From Morchella semilibera (Eukaryota; Ascomycota; Pezizomycetes; Pezizales; Morchellaceae): a stretch of DNA of 64,000 nucleotides. A model generated the notes under the pieces. It saw only the letters and a list, made by a program, of their open reading frames with translations. It searched no databases and was not told the origin of the DNA. Both the position numbers and the translations under genes were made by a program. Every line of letters starts with the position of its first letter. Position 1 is the first letter of the stretch. Of this stretch, positions 10,796 through 19,900 are shown piece by piece. The stretch covers positions 186,001 through 250,000 of the forward strand of contig WBVU01000019.1 in NCBI GenBank assembly GCA_009192285.1. Direction: 5' to 3'.

Positions 10796-11119
10796 CTATA
10801 AAGTAGACAATTATTTGATAAGTATTTAATAAATACTTAATCATAGGATATCACTCGATTCTATCATTTTTACAAAATTCATTGTTTGGAACCAAATATT
10901 ATAAAAAGAGACGTTACATTTATTAAAATTTATATGATAAATTATATGTTGAATATCCTATTACTACAACTTATATATATATAAAAACAATTAACGAAAG
11001 ATAAATATCAATCATAGATTATCAATCATCTCCCTAACAAATGATATATAATTCACGGAAAAAACTAATTAGAAACTTTATTAGAAAGAAATAAATAAAA
11101 ATTTGGACACACATTTATT
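10796..11119. other. AT-rich spacer in the element
   Basis: This is a very AT-rich stretch with the 11-bp motif near 10806-10840 (TAAGTATTT, AATACTTAA) and short TA runs at 10970-10985. No gene is seen. Confidence 0.5.
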
Positions 11120-11405
11120 AATAACGAGCAAGCACTTGACAAGCGCTTGTCCTTTCAACTGACGTTTACCAATAACGAGCAAGCACTTGACAAGCGCTTG
11201 TCCTTTCAACTGACGTTTACCAATAACGAGCAAGCACTTGACAAGCGCTTGTCCTTTCAACTGACGTTTACCAATAACGAGCAAGCACTTGACAAGCGCT
11301 TGTCCTTTCAACTGACGTTTACCAATAACGAGCAAGCACTTGACAAGCGCTTGTCCTTTCAACTGACGTTTACCAATAACGAGCAAGCACTTGTCAAGCA
11401 TTTAT
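11120..11405. repeat. 51-bp tandem repeat array
   Basis: There are five full 51-bp units starting at 11120, 11171, 11222, 11273 and 11324, plus a partial sixth from 11375. They are nearly identical. Each unit contains AAGCACTTGACAAGCGCTTG, two copies of the 11-bp motif found in the element's introns, embedded in a unique 30-bp spacer. Because 51 is a multiple of three, both strands stay open, but this is a by-product of repetition and not evidence of a gene. Confidence 0.9.
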
Positions 11406-11542
11406 TTAAATGCTGTTAGATAGGTTCTATGAGTTGTAAAATAGGTTAAGTACTCATCAAAGAATTATTTATATATACAAAATCCAATAGTACTATTAGG
11501 ATTATGGGGTGGCGAAAAATTTCTATGTATTTTGATAACCAA

Positions 11543-11586
11543 CAAGTGCTTGTCAAGTGCTTGTCAAGTGTTTGTTAAGTGCTTAT
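11543..11586. repeat. 11-bp tandem array (CAAGTGCTTGT)x4
   Basis: Four head-to-tail units: CAAGTGCTTGT, CAAGTGCTTGT, CAAGTGTTTGT, TAAGTGCTTAT. This is the cleanest form of the motif dispersed in the introns, and it defines the unit length as 11 bp. It lies just past the 3' end of the zinc-finger gene. Confidence 0.9.
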
Positions 11587-11630
11587 TGATTATTGATAAA
11601 TTTGAATTCAAACTTTTATTTTTTTTCTAA

Positions 11631-12299
11631 CTAATTCTTTTTTCCGCGGGTTGCATATCTCTTAACGGGGACAACAATTTCCTCCTCAGAGTCAGTAAGA
11701 TTACCAACGGAACTCAAAGGACTAGATTCTCTGTCCTCCTCAACCACATTTTCTTGCTCCTCCTCTTGCTCCTCCTCTGTATCATTTTCCTCTCCATCGT
11801 CAGAGTCAGTAATACGTTCAGCAGATTTGTAGCCCTTATTGTTGTCATTTTTTTTTCTAGCAACTGTATTATGCTTCCGAATTTCCCTGCCGTTATTTTC
11901 CTCCTCTTCGTAGTCGTCATCACCCTTAATTCTATTTTCAAGAACATTAAGTGCTTCGTTGAAACAGCCAAAGCTGAATGCACCCATACGTCCCTTGAAA
12001 AGCTCAAGATCTTTCAAGTGCTTAGCTCTTTTAACCTTATTTTCGGGAAGGTGGACACCAAGAACATGAGATCGAAGATTTGAAGTGTTACTGAAAACGG
12101 TACCACAAATATCAATACCAGAAACATTCTTGATACGACAAGTAGTCTCATGAGGAAAGATAGTAAGAATTCCATCAGTTGGCCAAGCAGGACAAGCAGA
12201 GTCATCGAAAAGCTTTGTCAAAATCTTCTTAAGCTTTGCTCTATCACTGGGATCTCCAGCCTCCTCCCTAGCACGCTCAATCTTTTTTTTAAAGGACAT
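11631..12299 (-). CDS. Zinc-finger, acidic-tail protein of the element
   Basis: Single exon, 222 aa. A basic N-terminal helix (SFKKKIERAREEAG) is followed by a Cys/His pattern, TCRIKNVSGIDIC then GTVFSNTSNLRSHVLGVH. This gives two Cys and two His with a C2H2/BED-like second half and suggests a single zinc finger that contacts DNA. The C-terminal half is highly acidic (DDYEEEENN, ENDTEEEQEEEQE) and the end is basic (RYATRGKKN). I do not recognise the exact family. It lies inside the inverted repeats and next to both motif arrays, so it is a candidate for the factor that binds the 11-bp motif; that role is inference. Confidence 0.55.
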   Translation of the reverse strand: MSFKKKIERAREEAGDPSDRAKLKKILTKLFDDSACPAWPTDGILTIFPHETTCRIKNVSGIDICGTVFSNTSNLRSHVLGVHLPENKVKRAKHLKDLELFKGRMGAFSFGCFNEALNVLENRIKGDDDYEEEENNGREIRKHNTVARKKNDNNKGYKSAERITDSDDGEENDTEEEQEEEQENVVEEDRESSPLSSVGNLTDSEEEIVVPVKRYATRGKKN

Positions 12300-12401
12300 A
12301 CTAAATAATATTAGTACACAAGCTATATTAAAAGCTTGGAATAGCTATACCTGACAAAAGACTGCGCCATTTAAAAGTAGAGGGTTACTTCTTGATTGCT
12401 T

Positions 12402-12580
12402 GTGGTTGCGCGCTGTGGATTGCTTCCTGCCTGCTGCTTCCTGCCTGTGGTTGCGCGCGCTGCTGGGACCACCATGCATTAGCAGTTTCCCTCTGACTCC
12501 GGGTTTGACATGTCATATAGAGACTCACCTACTAGTAGGGGGATTTGTTCCAGTGGTTGCGCGCGCTGTGGATGCTTCCT
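12402..12580 (+). repeat. GC-rich subterminal repeats (GTGGTTGCGCGC)x3
   Basis: Copies of GTGGTTGCGCGC at 12402, 12447 and 12553 stand out in a GC-rich patch at the right end of an otherwise AT-rich element. Two of them continue into CTGTGGAT and TGCTTCCT, so the shared unit is about 30 bp. They lie just inside the right inverted repeat. No gene is seen here. Confidence 0.55.
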
Positions 12581-12663
12581 TGTTTGGGGGATCGCTTGCC
12601 AGTGGGTGGGAGATCGCTTCTCTCTAAGAAGTGGGATGGGATCGCTGATTACTAAGCGAGCTC

Positions 12664-12720
12664 AACATTCCCCCTGTCCACCCGAACCTTCCACATTTAC
12701 TACCGACTCCAGCTATAGCT
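12664..12720 (-). repeat. Right terminal inverted repeat of the element
   Basis: This is the reverse-complement counterpart of 6150-6203. It includes the exact block AACATTCCCCCTGT at 12664-12677 and an outer AGCTATAGCT palindrome. Confidence 0.6.
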
Positions 12721-12744
12721 AGATGCTCAATTAGTTACATGTAT

Positions 12745-12755
12745 TACATGCAGCT
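12745..12755 (+). repeat. Candidate target-site duplication, right copy
   Basis: TACATGCAGCT, identical to 6143-6153. Confidence 0.45.
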
Positions 12756-13296
12756 GGGCTCGTACTAGAACCCTTGCCCTAGGTTGCCGGACACCTGGTC
12801 TTGTGCCCATAGGTATTACCCTACGGACAGCCCCTTGGAACGCGCCACGTCCAAACCCTATGCTTATCCTTGACTGCGTGATACTTCATGATTCAATTAA
12901 GGCTGAGTGACCCTTCATGATCCATTAAAATCACCCCTGGCACTGTCTCTTCCAACTGTCTTACGAATTGTTCCTTACCTACATGTATTTACTCTGTGAT
13001 ACCTTACTTATTGGAGGTCGTGCATCAGCCGGCCAATAACAGTTAAACCTCGATCTAGTATGACATCAAAGGTGCGAATATTCAAATTGCGGACAACAAA
13101 CATGGCACACTCAAGTACGAGATAAAAATGTGTATTCTTACTGCATAACATAGGAAGTACATACAAAAAAGCCTTAAGGCACATAGGCCCGGAGCACCCG
13201 CCCAAGCATAAAGCCACAAAACAAAGCCGTCCAAGCGGGTAGAGAGATCGCTATCCAGAGCAATCTTCCTAGAAAATTTCCCCCGCGACCATAATG
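12756..13296. other. Intergenic spacer
   Basis: I see no supported gene. A reverse-strand stretch near 12760-12840 has a tRNA B-box-like word (GGGTTCTAGT) but no cloverleaf. Confidence 0.5.
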
Positions 13297-13479
13297 TTAG
13301 TCGGTGCTAGTGGTGGTGGTGGTGTGGGTTTTACACCACCCACAGCGGTCATGATCACAGGTGACTCCCTGAACAACATTCAGGCACGGCGTATCGAGAG
13401 TGATTCCACGCTGCCCGCATTCGCAGCATGTCCACGTAGATTCCGGGCGGTTTTTTCCAAAGTAGTACGGGGTAGGCAT
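13297..13479 (-). CDS. Small Cys-rich zinc-ribbon-like protein
   Basis: A 60-aa single-exon product. It has the pattern W-x-C-C-x-C-G (STWTCCECGQRG), then PCLN and CDHDRCGWCKTH. This layout of two Cys knuckles with a terminal His is seen in small conserved fungal proteins with a zinc-ribbon look, here recalled only as a pattern. The tail is Thr-rich (HTTTTTSTD). There is no signal peptide, so it is probably intracellular. No neighbour suggests a role. The short length keeps confidence moderate. Confidence 0.45.
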   Translation of the reverse strand: MPTPYYFGKNRPESTWTCCECGQRGITLDTPCLNVVQGVTCDHDRCGWCKTHTTTTTSTD

Positions 13480-14400
13480 CTTGTCTGTGTAGTTAATATC
13501 GGGAGATGCAAATAGCGAGGGCTATTATAATCAGTGGATTTGAAGACGAAATATTGTTGGAGTAAGAGTTCTTGAGTGATTAGGAATAGTAAGAATATTC
13601 CGACTGCAAGGTCCGTTATAAAGCACTGCTTTTTTGAAGTTCTGGGGGCCGTAGTAGTACTATGCCTGTGTCTGTACGGCGGCATGCTCTAATTCTATGC
13701 CTTTCCAAAGAACTGACTGTCCATGCGTTTTGGTACCGTGATTCCTAGGAACTGCTAGATGGGCGCAGATATACACATAGAATTTTGTACTGACTGAAGG
13801 CTTACACAGCGGAATGTCCCCCCTCTCACGGGTGTTCTCCTGTCGGGCGGTTAACGGCAAAAAATGATTTGCTATGAGGTCATGACGGCGGGATTGTGTC
13901 ACAAGCCTCGAAGCGAGTGTTCCTTACAGCCCTAGCCCTAAACCACCGAGTGATTCTCGATGACGGCGTGAATACGTCCGATACCTGTCTCAGAGACCCG
14001 GAGAAGACTTGAGGCCTCTTGATGGCAGTGGTTAAGGCCTCCTTTGCCTGGGTATCTAGAGGTGCAGACTGAATTGGCCCCCCTTTGAATAGAGCATGTG
14101 ATAAATGGTGAAGCTTCTTCCAAAGAGGAACGGGTCTTCTGGAATAAATTAGCACTGCTCGACAGCTGCAGAACTGCATACCCTGACAAAGTCATCACTC
14201 GGAATTCTTTTTCGTTGACTTCCTTTGCAGGCCCCATAACGTCAGACTCTTGGCAACGACAACGTCGTCGTCGCCTGTTCCTGTGTGTGTGCTGCTGCAT
14301 GTAAACCCCGCACTCGAAACGGACCACCCCACCCCACATCTTACAACTACCACTCCTCTTCACAACTATCTATCCATCCTCATCAATCGCATAAAAAAAC
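13480..14400. other. Intergenic region upstream of the EBP1-like gene
   Basis: This region holds the promoter side of two divergent transcripts. Open frames exist on both strands, but none has domain character or codon bias that I trust. A short CGTCGTCG run occurs near 14264. Confidence 0.45.
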
Positions 14401-16006
14401 ATGGCCGACGAGTCCCCCGCCGTCCCTACTATGGTCACCGTCACCACCGCCACCGTCACCACCGCCACCATCACCAAGGTCGAGGAAGTTGGTATGTGAT
14501 GATGCAGACACCCCTCGTTTTGTTTGACCCCGAGAAACAAAAACGCTAATCCGCGGAGGTTGACTACAGACTACTCGTTGAACAACCCCGATGTCCTCAC
14601 AAAGTACAAAGATGCTGCCGTGATTGCGCATAAGGTGCTCGAGGCCGTTTCAAAACTGGCTGTTGAGGGCGCAACTATTTTAAGCCTTTGCCAGGCTGGT
14701 GACAAGATGTTGGATGAGGAGACCGCAAAAGTGCACAAGGGGAAGAAAATCAGCAAGGGTATGGGAAATTCTCGTCGCCTACTCAGCCCAGTTTTCTTTA
14801 ATGGATTTTCCCCCTACCATCACCGTTAGAATTTAAGGAGGCTGTAGTATTTCACCACAGATGGAAGACAAAAAAAAAAAGACCTTTTACTAAAAAGTCT
14901 ATTTTGATATAGGAATTTCTTTTCCCACAACTGTTTCCCCCAACGATATTCTCACCCCATACACCCCTCTATCCACCGATCCTGCTGAGGCTGCCATTAC
15001 CCTCTCAAACGGCGATGCCCTCAAGATCCAGTAAGCTTAAAAAAAAAAAAATCTGACCTCCTCCGAAGCTGCATTCTAATCCATCCCAGGCTCGGTGCCC
15101 ACATTGATGGATTCCCCGCAATCGTCTCAGACACCATCGTCGTTGGCGAGCAGACCGCCGAATCGAACCACAACGACCTCATCCTCGCAACCCATTACTG
15201 CAACGAGGCCCTTCTCCGCCTGATGATCCCGGCCGATATACACCCCTCCAACACTCCTGAGAAGCCATACAAGGTCCCCTCATCATACGAGATCACAGAG
15301 AAGCTGAAGAAGATTGCTGCCGTCTATGGCTGCACTCTTGTCGAGTCCACCACCTCTTTCGTCTTTGCCCGCAACGAGATTGAGGGCAAGAAGCGTCTTG
15401 TCATTCTTCCGGGTGAAGGTATTCCCAAGAGCGAGGGGGCCCCTGAGGTTGGCGATGTCTGGGGTGTTGAGCTATCCTTGTCTAAGGGCAATGGAAAGGT
15501 CAAGGAAGTTCCCGGGAAGAGGGCTACCCTCCACAGAAAGACCGAAAACAAGGTCTCCCTTAAGAGAGAGTCCAGCAGAACCACACTCAATGAGGTGGTC
15601 AAGAAGTTTGGAACTTTCCCCTTTGGTCTGAGACAGCTGGATGATGAGAGGACAGCCAAGGCTGGAATCTTGGAGTGCGTTAGAAGCAACGTGTTCAGGC
15701 AGTTTGAGGTTTTGGGTGATAAGGACGGTGCTGCTACTTCCAGGCTGTTTACCACCATTGGTTAGTTTTCTCTCTCTCATTGTTTCATTTTAGTTGAAGT
15801 TTGTACTGACGAGGACAACAGCCATCACAAAGAACGGCATCACAAAGCTCGCCGCGCCCCCAGCCCCAGATCTCGAGAAGATTACCTCGGATAAGAAGAT
15901 TGAGGACGAGTCCATCCTTGAGCTGCTGGCCATCCCCCTAAGGGCAGAGGGCAAGGCCTCCAAGAAGAAGAAGAAGAAGACTGCCAAGAAGGAAGATGCC
16001 GAATAA
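14401..16006 (+). CDS. EBP1/PA2G4-family protein (M24 metallopeptidase-like, non-catalytic)
   Basis: Model join(14401..14491, 14570..14758, 14913..15030, 15090..15760, 15822..16006), 417 aa. The product matches the proliferation-associated PA2G4/EBP1 family (fission yeast Cdb4 type), a pita-bread fold related to methionine aminopeptidase that binds ribosomes and RNA. Markers are YSLNNPDVLTKYKDAA, GDKMLDEETAKVHKGKK, GISFPTTVS, LGAHIDGFPAIVSDT and THYCNEALLRLM, and the family's Lys-rich C-terminus is present (ASKKKKKKTAKKEDAE). The metal-binding residues of true aminopeptidases are not fully conserved in this family, so a catalytic role is unlikely. The N-terminus has a Thr/Val repeat (VTTATVTTATITK). 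All five exons join in phase. Confidence 0.93.
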
Positions 16007-16977
16007 ATGTAGCATTATTAGCATTAGTACTTTTTTTCCCTCCCCACCATTATTCCATTAGTATTTTCCATCGCAAGCTCCTTTACTGGAAAGTGAACCA
16101 TATTTTTGTCTCTATCTCCTTTTTTTTTAAGAAACGAAAGGGAAAAAAAAACGGCGGTGGGAAAACTGGTGCCTTCAATACTCATTGCATTTTTTAAGAA
16201 GAAAGAAAAAATATGAACTCGACGTGTGCGTATACATTCATAATATTACATGTACGTAGTTTGTTGGTGATATCTCATGATCCTCACCCACCAACCCAAT
16301 ATACATACATCGTCGCCGGTCCCGAATCCGGACCGGACCGGACCGGACCAATCCTCTTTCTCCTCCTTCGTGCATACACTACACTACATACGGACGCATG
16401 CACCCCCGGCCCGCGCGCGGATCGCACGCACGTGGGTTGTGTTGTGCTGTGTTGTGCTGTGCTGTGTTGTGTTGCTGGCTAGCCGGTCATGGGGCGTCAC
16501 TCGGTATCGGCGCTATCTTTCAGGGCTGTACCTGTGTAAGGGGGCCGGTCCTGGGCTCCTGGTTCGGGTTGTAGAGCAGGTATAGACAACTAGTAAAGTA
16601 CAAGTACAGCACAAGTGAACGTGACAGAACAGGACAGAACAGACGACAAACGACGGGGACCAAAAAGAACGGACGAAATTATAGCTAGCAGGAGATCTCT
16701 CTCTCTCTCTCTCTATTTTTTTTTCTCTCTTTGTAATTTTTATTTTTTTTGCTGTTCTGTATCACACTTCTCTCGCCTCTGCAAACCGCAGGACCCGCAG
16801 GACAAGACAGGAAGAGTAGAAAAGGGAAATGGAAATGAAAATGGAAAAAAGAAAGACGTTACAACACACACAGACACAGACAACATAACAAGACACACAC
16901 ACAAAAAAAAAGACACAAAACACAGAAAAAAGAAAAAAGAACAAGAGAAATAGCCATTTCCTACAACTACAACTACG
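16007..16977. other. Convergent intergenic region with microsatellites
   Basis: This lies between the EBP1-like gene and the 3' end of the Pds5 gene. It contains (CCGGA)n near 16330, a GTTGTGCT-rich tract at 16436-16475, (CT)n at 16697-16715 and A/AC-rich tracts at 16820-16940. No gene is supported. Confidence 0.6.
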
Positions 16978-19900
16978 CTACGCCTCAACATCACTCGGCG
17001 GCTCCGAAAGCTCACTACTATCCTCATGATCGGCCGCCACCGCCTCCTTCACGCCCCCGTTTCCGTTCGCCGCCACTGCCGCACTGCCATTAACTGCCGC
17101 CGCCGCGGCCGCCGCACCCCTCGTCTTCCGCCCGCCCCGCGCCGCGACAACAACAACTGGCATGATCTCCGGTGAGCTCGGGGCCACGGCACCGCCCCGT
17201 TTCGGCCGGCCACGACCGCGCTTCATGGGCGTGACCTTCTTTGGCGCCTCTGTGTCTGCGTCCTCGGCTTCGTCCGCCTTCTCGGCCCGTCGTCGCTCTT
17301 CTTCCCCGCCTCGGCGGGTGCGGGTGCTGGTACGTCCTCCTGCATTGGCTCCGCTGTTGGTTTGGCCGCCGCCGCCGCCGCCGCCGCCTTCTTACCCCTC
17401 ACGGGGGCCGCCGCCGCGGGGGACGACACCTCCTCAATCTTTTCTCCACGCGGTTTCCTCCCCCTCTTGGCGGGTATCTTCTCCTCCACCACCTCGTCCT
17501 CCGCATCCTCCTCCTCCTCAGCGCTCCCCGCATCCTCCATCTCCACATCACTATCCTCGTCGCTGTCGCCACCGCCCACCAGCACCTCATCGTCATCCTC
17601 ATCGCTCGGCCCGCTCTCCACATACTTGACCTTGGCCGCGGCCCTCCCGCTGCGCCGCAGCTCCGAGTCCGACACCACCGTCTTCGGCGTCTTTGGCGGC
17701 CGCCCCACCTTCCGCTTCTCCTTCTCCTCGGGCGTCGCGGCGGCCTTGTATTTCTTCTTTGCCGGGGTTGCGGCGGTTGCGGCGCGTGCACCGGGGGTGG
17801 CCGGGTCCGACTTGCGCTTCTTGCTGGCGCCGCCGCTGGTGCCGTCGCGGTCGCCGCGGTGCCGGGCGCTCTTGGGCTTGATCAGGGAGTCGAGGCGCGC
17901 CTCAGTCTCCTGCGGCAGGTAGGTGGTTCGTGAGACCTCAAGGGACTGCTCCGCGGACTGCATGGGCATGAAGAGACCCGCTGGGAGGCGGATCTTGCCA
18001 GGCCATGTTTGGATCGCCCAGTGGTGGTGCTCGGCGTAGCGGCGGATGACGGCTTGGGCAAGTTCAGAGAGGTAATATAGGTTCTGCCATTTCAGTTAGT
18101 TAGGGGGAGGGGGGGGAGAGAAGGGGGGGGGGAGAGAAGGGGGGGGGGAATACCTCGCTGTTATTCGGACTCAGCCCGTCACGGAACTGCTTTACGCGCT
18201 GGGCAACGTGGTATATCAGGCTGACGTTCTCCTCGCTGGCCACGGCGGTGAGGTAGAAGAGTATGTATCTGCAGAACCAGGCGCGCACACTTCAATCAGC
18301 TCCGTCTGTCTCTGTTCCACCACCCCCCTTTTTTTGTTTGTAACATATTTTTTTTTCTTTCTTTCTTTCCTCTTCCAGGCCACCCCCCTAACCAAGGGTA
18401 GAAGAAGAAGAGCGGAAGAGGGAGGGAGGGGCGGGGGAGTGGGGGGAGTGGGGGGAGTAGGGGGGGGGGGGTTGTCCATCCATCCATAGTTGGGAAGAAA
18501 AAAACAAACCAAAAAAAAAATTAGAAAGAGAAGAAAGAAAAAAAAAAACCTACTTCGCAAAATCCGCCAAATCCTCCACCTGATGTCCAAAATCCGGATG
18601 ATGCGCGAGGAGACTCAGTAATCTCGCAAACACAGCCTCCATGACGTTCCCGGCCGGGTTGGCGCGCCTCATTGTCGCCGTGCGCGCCTTGACCCACGTG
18701 ACGGCCGCGTCGCGCATAGCCGCCACGGGCTCGTAGGCCATGAGGAAGATTATGGTGTAGAAGCGGTTCCCGAGACGTGCCGAGGCCAGGTACTTTTTCA
18801 CCTTGTCGACAAAGGCGGCGCGCACCTCGGGGCAGTGGTCCTGCAGGACGCAGGCGAGACGGTTGAAGTCGGTCGGCGCGATCAGGTCGTCGTAGGGCTT
18901 GTGTGTTGCCAGTTTGAGGATCGAGAGTGCGGCCGAGAGGCGCAGGCGGGATTTGTGCGCGCGGCTGAGAAGGTGTGTTAGTGATCATTACCCCCCCCTC
19001 CCTGCACCAAACACGAAAAAAGGGAGTTTAAAAAAAAAACTTACGGTGTATCTTCATCAATACTCAACTCCCCCTCCTTCACCACCAACTGCATCAACAT
19101 CTTCATGACCGCCTCCGGCACCTTCGACCTCGTCCCTCCACCACCGCCGCCACCACCACCTTCCTCTTTCTCCTTTGCAGCCTCCGCCGCCGCCGCCGCC
19201 GCCAGCGCCCTGAGGCGATTCACCGTGATCCTCAGCGCCAGCATCTTTGCCCTACACTCATCGTCGACAGCCTCCTCCTCGGCCCAGACGGCCTCCTCAC
19301 TCCTGCGATCCTCCTCGCTCGCCGGCCCGCGCACCTTCAGCAGCACATCCTTGGCAATATCCATGATCGCGTCATTCTCCTCCTCGCACTGCTCGGGCGC
19401 CAGCAGCACCAGCTGCGCCAGACACGCAAGCCGCGCCAAAAAGTGCTCCCCGCCAAACTCAAACCCGGAAACGCACCGCCGCACCAGGTCGGCCGCATAC
19501 ATGTCGCGACGCTTGGCCGAGTACATGAGGATGCTGACAGCGTGCTTGGCCGCGGCCGGCGGCCGCCCCGTGAGCGCGAAGCCGACGAGCGCCTGCAGCA
19601 GCTTGCGCTCCTGCGGCATGTCGGCCGGGTAGCTCTTTGCGAAGCCCGCGCACGCCTTGAGCGTGTCGACGACGGCGGCGGCCTGGGCGGGCGGCTGGTG
19701 GCCCGACGAGGACTGCTCCTGTAGTAGGTCCGAGAGCGCCTTGACGTTCGCCTTGAAAACGGCCGGGTTGGAGGAGGACATCTCCTTGAGCAGGTCGTGG
19801 GCTACGGCTGCGAGCCCGTGGTCGTCGGTGCGCGAGAACTCGACAATGTGCGGCACGTGCGACTTGTTGTAGATGAGCTGCGAGACGCGGTACAGCAGCG

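Larger units (their letters stand above)
6143..12755. mobile_element. MULE-like DNA transposon, about 6.6 kb, three genes
   Basis: A sharply AT-rich block is bounded by inverted repeats and contains a transposase-like gene (-), a divergent Cys-rich gene (+) and a zinc-finger gene (-). The ends share an imperfect inverted repeat, 6150-6203 against 12664-12720. Both contain AGCTATAG, GGTTC and an identical 14-mer, ACAGGGGGAATGTT in the same inward orientation. An identical 11-bp direct repeat, TACATGCAGCT, lies at 6143-6153 and 12745-12755 and could be the target-site duplication; 9-11 bp is usual for Mutator-like elements. The exact termini are uncertain because the right direct repeat lies about 25 bp outside the TIR match. 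The 14-exon transposase reading frame is intact, so the copy looks young. Confidence 0.7.

Noticed and set aside
11081-11419. Open frames on both strands across the 51-bp array (17-residue repeats)
   Set aside because: The unit length is a multiple of three, so openness is automatic. No coding features.
16615-17027. Lys/Thr- or Phe-rich frames near 16.6-17.0 kb
   Set aside because: Microsatellite translations overlapping the 3' end of pds5.
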